From contig CM056377.1 in assembly GCA_029718625.1 (NCBI GenBank), forward strand, positions 108,881,266 through 108,945,265: a stretch of 64,000 nucleotides of DNA. The letters are read 5' to 3'. Positions 35,951 through 64,000 of the stretch are shown piece by piece. Below the pieces are notes generated by a model. That model did not search any database. It saw nothing but the letters and a program-made list of their open reading frames with translations, and was not told the origin of the DNA. The first letter of the stretch is position 1. Every line of letters starts with the position of its first letter. The position numbers were made by a program, and so were the translations under genes. This DNA is from Synaphobranchus kaupii. Its lineage: Eukaryota; Chordata; Actinopteri; Anguilliformes; Synaphobranchidae.

Positions 35951-37006
35951 CAGTTGGAATCAGAAGTTTACATACACTTAGGTTGAAGTCATTAAAACTT
36001 ATTTTTAACCACTCCAGATTTCATGTTAGCAAACTATAGTAATAGTAAACAAGTAATTTTTCCAACAATTGTTTACAGACAGATTATTTCACTTTTAATT
36101 CACTATATCACAATTCCAGTGGGTCAGACGTTTACATACACTAAGTTGACTGTGCCTTTAAACAGCTTGGAAAATTCCAGAAAAATGATGTCATGGCTTT
36201 AGAAACTTCTGATAGGCTAATTGACATTATCTGAGTCAATAATAAATATAATATTTGGTCGCATATCATTTGCATGCCATGACTTCCTGATGTCTATGAC
36301 CCAACAACATCAAAAGACTCTTGATATCTTATTTTCTGGTGCTCTTACAAGCGATATAATGTATCTGTATTTGAATGGATCTCTATGGGAATTGGGGGGT
36401 GGGACTAGATTTAGCTGTAAATTATGCTGGAACAGTATGGAATACATGATTGGTAAAATGGCTGTAAGTCATCAAGGGTCTGAGGTATCAAACAAGCCTC
36501 AAACCATCACTCTGCTGCCAGATATGCAGTATATATGGATGGATCACTTTAAGGGTTGTTTCTATTGACAAATTTTCATATTGAACTCTATGGAAAAAAT
36601 AAGTCAGGAGAAGAAACCCTTCAAGTTAGAGATCCATTCAAATGCAGACACATTATAGTATCGCTTGTAAGAGAACCAGAAAATAAGATATCAAGAGTCT
36701 TTTGACGTTGTTGGGACACAGACATCAGGAAGTCATGGTATGCAGAAGAAAAGCGACCAAATATAAAAAATTTAAAGGCACAGTCAACTTAGTGTATGTA
36801 TACCTTCTGACCCACTGGAATTGTGATAGTGAATTAAAAGTGAAATAATCTGTAAACAATTGTTGGAAAAATTACTTGTCATGCACAAAGTAGATGTCCT
36901 AACTGACTTGCCAACACAATAGTTTGCTAACATGAAATGTGTGGAGTTGTTAAAAATGAGTTTTAATGACTTCAACCTAAGTGTATGTAAACTTCCGACT
37001 TCAACT
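35951..37006. mobile_element. Non-autonomous Tc1 element D with hairpin module
   Basis: Both ends are Sleeping-Beauty type, with inner direct-repeat copies (GGGTCAGACGTTTACATAC near 36120). The hairpin module occupies about 36241-36760, with the right arm partly deleted. There is no transposase. Confidence 0.85.
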
Positions 37007-37824
37007 ATATATTTCTTTTTAAATAAAAAAATATTATTTTAAAGTAATTTTTTTTTAAATTCTGTAACTAAATTTGTAGAAATTTACCATGAATTTCCTT
37101 AAAGCAGCAAAGTCAATTTTACCGAAAGAATTACAAGACCTAAGCACTTAGATTCGCTACATCTAATAAATGTTGGTTTTAAAATATAAGTTTTGAAATA
37201 TAGTATTGGAGGCCCACTGTTTATTCTTGCATACCAGTAGTTGTTGTGTTACTTTGATGGAGCAAAAATACATCTCATCATATTATATTTAACTTCTTTC
37301 ACAAATGCTAATTTTTTATTTTTTAAATCAGCCTTTTCACTTGTTGCAAAGTGAAAGCTTGTAACCAGAGCATGGTTTGCTACTTTGATACTTGGGAGAC
37401 ATCTACAGGCCAGAAATGATTATGTTCTGGGAGACAAATATATAGCACATGGCAACGTCTTGTATGAAGTTCTATTCTAAAAAAGGACATTTAAAATCTC
37501 AAATCTAGATTTGTTTTATATAAACACAGTTTTTGTGGAACAATAATTGTTTCATACAAAATATTTTTCACAAAGAATGCTTTGATTTTTAAATTAATAC
37601 ACTTTTCCCCTATAAAAACAACACACAACAGATGATAATTTTACAGATTAACATAAAAATGTTAAATAATGTTACGGCCATAAGGGTGTGGTATAGTATT
37701 ATTACTGGAAACATTAATAATGTATAATATGCAAAGGTCTTACCGACCTTTACAATGCATTGTAAATATTTAACTGCGTAAATACCAACTAACAGACAGG
37801 CAAACATATAATATAGACCACTAA

Positions 37825-39907
37825 TAGTGGCGTAGCGGAGGCCCCCGCACCCCCCGCGGTGCGGGGGAGCCCCGGAGCTTAGGAGGCCCCGCCCCCACTA
37901 GATTTTTTTTATTTACATTGTAGGCTATCCTCTTAGATTTCGTAACGGGAACAGGGCGCAGAGGGCGGGGCCCCTTCCCTTTTATGTTGCTAGGCACACA
38001 GTCACGTGTATCATTATAATAATTATTTGCTCACCTGCGATAGGGCTAGCCGGCTGATAACTAATGCTCATTGGCAGGCTGGGCAGCGTTCAAAACAAAG
38101 CGGGAAGCATTGCCAATTTAACGTTCATTAGTTGCGTTGCCGGTAAAAATGAAAAATGAAGCGCAAATACCCAAGCGGTGCTCAGAAAAACAAGATGAGA
38201 GCGAAAGCCGAACAGGAGAGGGCAAAGCTACCAAAAATAACATCATTGTTCCAGCAGGCAGCAAAGGTAGACTCTAACGTTACTGCAGATGCATCGGCCA
38301 TAACCAGTACGAGTAGGCTACAGCCTGTAGTACAGGTTACATTGGAATTGGAATCTAATCAGTTCCTTTTTTCAGGTAAAAATTAACATAGAGAATACGT
38401 TCGCACATACAGCTCCACTAGTACGCATACTAGTAATAAACCAACGTCATTCAAACACTGCTACAACCGGACTGTACACTAGTTCAAAAACTTCACATAG
38501 CTAGTTACCTAGCTTGTCAGCTAACAACGGTCATGTTTTACGTTTAGCTGGTTAGCTTAGCAAGCTTGCTTCCTAAACCGTTCCTGTTTTGAAGCGTAAT
38601 GCAACCAAAATAACTGCCGACTCTCGTACTCGTCCAAGTCAGGAATACAGGGCTATAGCTATACTTTTTGCATTTGACAGATCTTACCAGCTGTAACTCC
38701 TGTCTCCTGACTGCAGCCTCTACTATGTAGCCTATAGGATGTGTTTTGTTTGTTTGTTTGTTTGTGTAGGGAGCTCAAGCAAATGACAAAATAACGTAAA
38801 CTGATTTCTAACGTTAGCAAACCAGTGTTTCCCATAGCTTACAATACATCAGGCCTACAGAGTTCGCCACCATGTCAAAAAAATATTAAACGGAAATGTC
38901 ATTGTTTGAAAACTAATTTACTATCATTTTAAAATCAATAGAAAATGTGTTCGCATAAGCTCTCCATGTGATCCGTTTTCGGAAATGATCAACTACTGGT
39001 GTGTGGACCTCCGTAGGTAGCAACTCCCAAGTGTAAACTACAGTGTTTTGATTGGCGGTAGACTAATCTCACAACATTGGCTGCTTGGCCATGCACAGAT
39101 GAGTAGATTTGGAAAGCGAATAACTAACCTAAATTAGCTAAATGATCATTTTCAATCTTCGTCATCTCGACTTCAGCTAATAAGAAAAATGGTCAGGTAC
39201 TGTTAAAGATCTCATATTTCTTCCATGTAGGCCTAGCTAAATGTATAAGCTAAATGAGATAGGGGAGAGTGGTGACAGTGGAGCTGTTCTGATAATACAG
39301 AAACCAACGCAAATGTTACGGTGCAGCTTTATGGAGCACACCTAGGAGCATAACTAACTGATATGTAAAGTTTGCGATCTTCGTTAGATAATGAAACTCC
39401 TAAATGTCCCAACCACAGAGCAGCGGTTAAACAACGACATTTTAGCCATCTTTTCTGACATAACGTTACACTGATAATTTATCCTCTCTTCTCACGTCCT
39501 TTTTCATTATTTTCCTGTGTCTTATTTTCTTTGATGTCTGATATTTTTAAGTATTCGTATAAGCCAAATGACATTTGTAATGCCATTTCAATTGACAGAA
39601 TTGTACAATTCTGACTGTTGTATAGATGCTCTGCCACTTGTACAGGCCCCCCCAGCGCACACACAAAAGCCATACTGGGGGAAACACAGCTAACCTTAGC
39701 ACCCCCATGTATTGACCTAGCCCACCCTTAGCCCAGGGAGAGAAAAGTTCCTGGCGCCATCACTGATGATGCCTGAAAAAGCTTTTTAAAAAATGTTTAT
39801 TTTAAGTGGCCGCGATGTCTATCCCATGTCACTCTATTATTGATTTAGGGGAGGGGCCGCATGGTCCGACCTGCGGGGGAGCCCCGAAATATTGCGCAAC
39901 GCCACTG
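37825..39907 (+). mobile_element. hAT-family transposon, internally deleted
   Basis: The 2.08-kb element has inverted ends TAGTGGCGTAGCGG and its counterpart CGCAACGCCACTG, flanked by ACCACTAA and ACCACTAT, an 8-bp target duplication with one change. The size is below that of an autonomous hAT, and only the start of a transposase frame is seen. Confidence 0.8.
38156..38386 (+). pseudogene. N-terminal remnant of a hAT transposase (ZMYM1-like)
   Basis: The 76-codon frame opens MKRKYPSGAQKNKMRAKAEQ and continues with a KLPKITSLF motif. This basic start is characteristic of hAT transposases annotated as zinc finger MYM-type 1-like. It stops before the TTF zinc finger and the catalytic domain. 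A donor-like GGTAAAAA near the stop could mark the original first intron. Confidence 0.6.
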
Positions 39908-40180
39908 ACCACTATGCTTTTAGTAATCTGGGCATTGGGTCACAGGCAAAACAAACACAAGGGGTGTTTGATTATGTGACAGCAATAAAGATTATATTGT
40001 GTTTAAATTCTGTTATCACGGTTTATTTATCATCCTTCAGTTGGGCTCCTTCCCTACCAAATCTCTCTAGCTCAGAATTATGATGTGCTTACATTGGTCA
40101 GTGTGACACAGAGAAAGTGTACAATGCTGCCATCTGCAGGTTTAATAATGTAAACTCAGATTCATTTCATTTATCCTTAC

Positions 40181-40411
40181 CAGGGCCCCATTTCCCAAAA
40201 GCATCTTAGATAAATATCATCTTTGGCTATTTTTTAAAAATATTACTTTCATGGTTTGTTTTTTGTCATTTGCTTTTAGTCTTTCTCCCTCTATTTTTAT
40301 CATCTGTTTTATGTAATGTCAGTAAATTTTAAATCATAAAATGAATAAAGCACAACCACAAAACACTAAGATGATCTTAACTCTAAGATGCTTTTGGGAA
40401 ACGAGGCCCAG
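40181..40411. mobile_element. MITE with AAAAGCATCTTA ends
   Basis: The left end GGGCCCCATTTCCCAAAAGC and the right inverted copy GCTTTTGGGAAACGAGGCCC lie 231 bp apart. The AT-rich interior has no coding sequence. Confidence 0.75.
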
Positions 40412-40920
40412 TTCTTTTGAAAAGGATCTTTATGAATATTAAAAGTAATTACATAGTCTGGCAGTTGTTGGAAGAAATTAAAATGTTGTTTAACAGATTA
40501 TCCTCCATGAGGCGAAAAAAGGCAAGAGCTCTTGGGAGTCGAGACGACCGATTTCAGGAAGACCACCATTTTGTTCAGTGGATATAACCAACCATATATT
40601 AGCCATATTGTCTTAGAAAAACATTTCACATTCACTGTGGAGAGTAATTCAGTACGTATTAGAGAGGAAGGATTTATTATTCCATGAACAGTTGAAAATA
40701 GAATGTGGGGCTCGTCTTTGTTGTTGGAGATCAAATAGGAAAAATATGCTTGCCTGGCAGTTTTGATGCATTGATTGTAATGTAAAAGATTTTCCTTTAA
40801 AATATCCAGGTGAACTTGGAATTTTGTTTTCCTCCACTTACCTTCTTACTTATGAAACGTAAACAGTCGATCCACCTGCAACCTACAACCTACAACTAAA
40901 AAAAAACACATGAAACAAAG

Positions 40921-41143
40921 CAACTTCGGCAACTAAAGACAAACGTGCGGCAACTAAAGACAAACGTGCGGCAACTAAAGACAAACGTGCGGCAACTAAA
41001 GACAAACGTGCGGCAACTAAAGACAAACGTGCGGCAACTAAAGACAAACGTGCGGCAACTAAAGACAAACGTGCGGCAACTAAAGACAAACGTGCGACAA
41101 CTAAAGACAACTGTGCGGCAAATAAAGACAACCGTGCGGCAAC
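40921..41143. repeat. 21-bp minisatellite, about ten copies
   Basis: The unit CGGCAACTAAAGACAAACGTG is seven codons long and repeats about ten times, decaying at the 3' end. Because 21 is a multiple of three and the unit lacks stops in some frames, long open frames appear on both strands. They are not evidence for a protein. Confidence 0.92.
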
Positions 41144-42146
41144 AGAAACCACAAATGGCTGTGGCTGCTACATAACAAAACTGCTCAAAGCATGTAAGGA
41201 AGAGAGAACCTCAATTTTCACAGCAATCAGGCTTTTATTACATCCTACTGTTAGCTGGGCACAGGTGCTCATCGTCAGCAATCAGGGCCTTATTGCTTCA
41301 CCTGCAGCACACAGGCGTGCAAACAAACTCCACAAAAACAAGTGAACGTAACACCAGCTAACTTAAGTGGCCAATCAAAAGTGGACATTGTGCTTCTCTG
41401 CTCCACAGTTCCTTTACATTTTTAATCGTAATTGGAAGATTTAATAAGTAATCGGAAGTGAAGTAATTGAAGTAAAGTCATTGATAGTAATAGGAAGTAA
41501 TTGAAGTAATTGGGGGCAATATATGTATATATACATATACTGTATATATGTATTATATTTGTATTCAAAGCTGGGCAAATAATGTTCCGCTAAAGCAAAT
41601 ATTTCTTTTAAATATTGATCCTACATGTAACAAAATTCTTATTGAAAAAACTATTTTAAACAGATCTCCCAGAACAAATATCAGTTGAAAGTATTTTAAC
41701 ATAATATTAGTAAGTTGAAATGTAAAAATAAGTATAGAATATGTATAAAGTGGTTCCCTAAGAATTTTGATATTACTGTATGAGGAAGATTTTAATGAGG
41801 AGCAGAAAGGTTAACAAGGACTGGGTTAAATCACCTTTTAATTCAGGATAATAATTTCACAATTTTAAGCTATTACGCAGCTTATAGTAGTCAAATGTAT
41901 GACAACAATGTTGTAAATATTTGCATAATTTACATTCAGTTTTTTTTTTTTTAAAAGGACAGGACAATATGTATTCAAATAGATTTGAAGAAAGTTATTT
42001 CCTAGGAATGGCAGTCAAATGTTTTCAATTGCGTATGAGTGGTATTCAATTAATTCAAATTTAAAAAAATAAAATAAACTGACTTGCAGACAATACCTGC
42101 AGACACTGTGGCCCTCCAGGACTTCAGTTTGACACTAGCTCTAAAC

Positions 42147-42665
42147 CAGTGGTTCTTAACCTGGGTTCGATCGAACCCCAGGGGTTCGGTGAGTCAGTCT
42201 CAGGGGTTCGGCGGAGGTTAAGACACACACCCGACTCATATGATTCGTGATGACACGTCCCGCTTGGCCATCATTGGCTGCAAGTGATCACGCTACATCG
42301 CTTGGCCTATCTGTGCTGCAGGGAATTTGGTGCGCTCGGTAGTCGACTTGTGACTGTCGTGATGGTACGTCGTGTGATTTCTTTCTTAATATTTTAATCC
42401 CTTCATACTAACTATGTCGAGCAAAAAAAGAAAGTGGTCGGACGAATATGTACAATATGGATTCACATGTATAACGGAACGTGATGGGAGTCAGCGTCCT
42501 AACTGCATGATTTGCAATGTCAAGTTGAGCAATTCTAGTCTAGCACCGGCAAAACTAAGGGAACGCTTCCTTAAGCTGCATGGAGATGGGGAATACAATT
42601 AAGAAGGGTTCGGTGAATGCGCATATGGTGGGGTTCAGTACCTCCAACAAGGTTAAGAACCACTG
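42147..42665 (+). mobile_element. Deletion-derivative hAT element with 8-bp target duplication
   Basis: The inverted ends CAGTGGTTCTTAACCT and AGGTTAAGAACCACTG enclose 519 bp. CTCTAAAC flanks it exactly on both sides. It is inserted beside a truncated end of another MITE (CACTGTGGCCCTCCAGGAC at about 42102). Confidence 0.92.
42414..42602 (+). pseudogene. Truncated hAT transposase start with partial BED-type zinc finger
   Basis: The 62-codon frame opens MSSKKRKWSDEYVQYGFTCI and carries a CMIC...H pattern of the N-terminal zinc finger found in ZBED/FAM200-like hAT transposases. It ends by a stop right after the finger, so the dimerisation and catalytic regions are missing. The frame is otherwise intact, which suggests a young deletion. 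Confidence 0.7.
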
Positions 42666-43255
42666 CTCTAAACCATCTGGAACTCTAGCTCTGCTGGCTT
42701 CCCCCCTCCTACGCCATTCCTCTCCTCCTCTTCATGCACTGGCTTGATACAATCTCACAGCACTTAGACATGCCAATGCAAAAGAAACAGGAAGAGGACA
42801 CCAAAAAGGTGTCATTCCTGTTTTGTGCAGTTTAATATGGGAGTTTCATTTGCACAAGTTAATCACTTTATCTCTCTCACACAATGGGTGAGATGTCACA
42901 CCCATACCACACCTACTATTAACACCTCAGTATCTCTCACCTTTCCTGAGCTAACAACCATATTTCCCCAATAGTTATTATTACTTCTGTTTACCCATAA
43001 ATGCCAACAATAAAATAGTCACATTGATGGAAGGTATTATCTGTTAAAAAAAAATTCAAAACGTGCTGGAATGTGCTGTGCTAATAAACTAATGATCAGT
43101 TACTCCTGATGTATCATGGTCTTGCTTAAGTTTGGCTCCAATTGGAAGCGATGAATCAAACAAGAAAATTGTCTTTTGCTGTGTGAGCAAATAAAACAGC
43201 ACTGACTAAAACTAGTTAGAATTACAACAACAAAAAAAGTTGGATTTTAGCTGAC

Positions 43256-43365
<110 letters not shown>

Positions 43366-43749
43366 CGACTGACTAAAGTGCTGACTATGTGTGGAATAGT
43401 TTACCTGGACAAGAATGTTATGTAACAGAACCATATTATATTCACACATCATGTGTTTCAGGTTGTAAAATGTTATTTAGTTGAATAGGGGAATGGTTGT
43501 GATTTGTAAAACACACTATAACACATATATTCTGACAACTATAAAATATTTAGATATCATTATTTCAGGCCGACATTAAATTTCATTGTGCATTTCCTTG
43601 TCATTTGTTTAAAATCGATTTACTACAACAACTGGTTTCACAAACCTAGACAAACATAGCAGTGTGTATTTGTGTTATTACAATGCAAGATCCCCATTTT
43701 ACAGAGTCAAACAGTTATTAAAATACAGTTATTAGTTATATTATAATAG

Positions 43750-43869
43750 TATCTGTTACGTACCACGCGTAGCGCCCTCAGGCGAGCGGAAGCATGATTA
43801 TCCCTTCCGTGCCCAATCTGAAAAACCCAGTCCCGGGGTATCGGTGTGTGGAGGACTGTCTGTGTTAAA
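43750..43869 (+). promoter_or_regulatory. slc30a7: Promoter and 5'UTR region of slc30a7
   Basis: A GC-richer, CpG-containing stretch (ACCACGCGTAGCGCCC, CTTCCG, an ETS-like word) sits directly before the ATG and has no TATA box. This is typical of a housekeeping promoter. The start site itself is not visible. Confidence 0.4.
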
Positions 43870-62401
<18,532 letters not shown>

Positions 62402-62676
62402 TGTTTGGACTCTCCTCTCTCTGGGCATTCTGGGACCAAAGCCTTCTGTGCTGCTGTGGGGAGCCTCTGCTCCCCAAACTGTTCTCCCTCCCAAATCTGG
62501 GACCAAGATGGAAGCAGCTACTCAACTCACAGGAAATAGTACTGAAAAAAGGAAAGGAACTTGCCAATAATGTGACGTTTATGGAAATCAAGGTGAACGT
62601 TGTCACTAGTTGCCAAAACTGCTCCTCCCCCTGGACTATGGATATTTTGTTGTCATCTTTTTTTTTTTTTTTTTAA

Positions 62677-62871
62677 AATAAATATTGTGGAAACTTTTAA
62701 GAACTTGTTTTCTCCTCGCTGTCATCAAGGTTTTAATGTCATTCCCTGGAATAATTGTGAACACGCGGATCAGTTACTGAAAGCCTAAGTACATGAAACT
62801 CATCAGCTCAATCTCTTCTGTTTCATGTGTCAACCTATGGAACCATCGTGCAAAAACCATAATGGAATAAA
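62677..62871 (+). terminator. slc30a7: Polyadenylation signals of slc30a7
   Basis: AATAAA occurs at 62677 and 62866, 276 and 465 bases after the stop. A further one lies near 63390. Alternative 3' ends are likely. Confidence 0.5.
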
Positions 62872-62899
62872 TTCTAATTGGCTGTTTTTAATGCACTTT

Positions 62900-64000
62900 G
62901 TGGACTTCTTGAGCCCAACAGTATTTCTTGGTTTCCAAAGTGCCTTTTAATTAAATCATGGACAATCTGTGAATCGTATGTACGTGTGTATGCAGAGTCC
63001 ATCTGTAGACCTCAACAGCTGGACTGAAGCCCTCCTAGAACCAAGTATGAATTACCCAGAAGACTGAAGACCTTCAAGCCTGTTTTTCGGCATTCCAAAG
63101 TGGTTTCTTCTAAAAAAAACCAGTAACATGAGGGTGTTTTTCCAGATGTATGGAATGTTGTGAGAAATCCACTTGATCATTCTAAAATTCAAACGTGTTC
63201 CCTGGACAGCGCACCAGCGCAATCTAACCACGTAAATGACAAACGTCTGCTTTTCACCCGCTCAGAAGGGACGATGGCAAAAACAGATGCGAAAGTGAAG
63301 TAGGCCCACGATTTCGTTGTCCCGTTTCGTCTGAATTTTTATTTAAACAAGCGAAGATTGCAGTTGGCCAGTTGTATTTTTTGCAATGTAATAAACGATT
63401 ATCTGCACTTTCAATGTCAGTTCTTGTCATTTTTCATTGATGAGAGGAAGGGGGGAGTCTGTGGTCCCTTTATGTGAACGCTGTGGTGAGGCAGAGGCCT
63501 TATGAATAAAACTCCATGTGCGTTTCACATTTTGAGCGCTTATTTCATGGTTTTTCTATGTGCATTTTTTTTATTTTTCCAGGGTGACATAAGCCCACAC
63601 CCAAGGGTATTGTTGCATGAGTAATGCTTTGTATGGGCAGGGAACACTGCGCACAGCCGTCATTCTGACCCTAATTATCCCCAATTAATTAACTGTTGTC
63701 CCCAGTTTCAAGTCCCTGGCTAAAATTTGAACCATATCCTTAAAAAAAAAAGTGGGCTCAACAGTATTCATAAGGGGACAGAAATGCGAGTGCGTCCTTT
63801 ACATTCCTGTCTCCCAACATATGCAACCACAGAAAAATGGAACCAAAAAACAAGCCATTTGCTTGGACAACTACTCATTTTGCAGACATTCAACCCCAAA
63901 CCAACTCGCTAAAGTTAATATCCAAAACTAACTTTTTTTTTTAAAGCCGTTGGCGTGATGGAGTGGGCTCATCCGTACGATGCCCACAGCTGTTTTTTTT
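62900..64000. other. Downstream of slc30a7, nothing recognised
   Basis: Possible extended 3'UTR, with more AATAAA words near 63390 and 63504. No gene start or repeat was identified before the end of the window. Confidence 0.4.

Noticed and set aside
40883..41175. Repetitive frames of about 76-89 codons on both strands
   Set aside because: By-product of the 21-bp minisatellite; no promoter or splice support.
42414..42602. Complete small zinc-finger gene
   Set aside because: The frame sits inside a hAT element with exact target duplications and is the truncated start of its transposase.

Overview
The window is vertebrate DNA, most likely from a ray-finned fish. It has three intron-aware, fish-like genes on the + strand, a heavy load of Tc1/mariner and hAT-type DNA transposons and MITEs (typical of teleosts), long CA/GT microsatellites and frequent ACGTTA-rich stretches. 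The species cannot be fixed from this sequence alone.

The gene order is gpr88 (about 1.6-2.7 kb), vcam1 (16.6-23.2 kb, 3'UTR to about 24.2 kb) and slc30a7 (43.9-62.4 kb, 3'UTR beyond). It matches the mammalian block CDC14A-GPR88-VCAM1-EXTL2-SLC30A7, except that no EXTL2 coding sequence is visible between vcam1 and slc30a7. gpr88 is an intronless coding region for an orphan receptor. vcam1 is an Ig-superfamily adhesion receptor built from phase-1 exons; by splice signals it can be read as one 820-residue protein with eight Ig domains. An internal TATA box and a second signal-peptide exon would also allow a 450-residue, four-Ig form. slc30a7 (ZnT7, a Golgi zinc importer) is complete in 11 coding exons, 403 residues. 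The three genes are syntenic neighbours and show no sign of acting in one pathway.

Region by region: 1-16 kb holds gpr88, repeat fragments, a candidate solo LTR, a miRNA-like hairpin and a Tc1-derived element. 16.5-24.2 kb holds vcam1. 24.6-43 kb is a transposon field: a near full-length but broken Sleeping-Beauty-type Tc1, a cluster of chimeric non-autonomous Tc1 elements, a retroelement 3' end, two hAT elements and minisatellites. 43.7-62.9 kb is slc30a7, whose introns carry MITEs and two CpG-rich patches. 62.9-64 kb has no gene that I can see.

The most notable observations are: a six-copy 92-bp tandem repeat that duplicates the splice acceptor and first 39 bases of slc30a7 exon 9; the internal promoter and signal exon in vcam1, with two nearly identical Ig exons; and a hairpin-forming sequence module carried inside non-autonomous elements with different Tc1-type termini.
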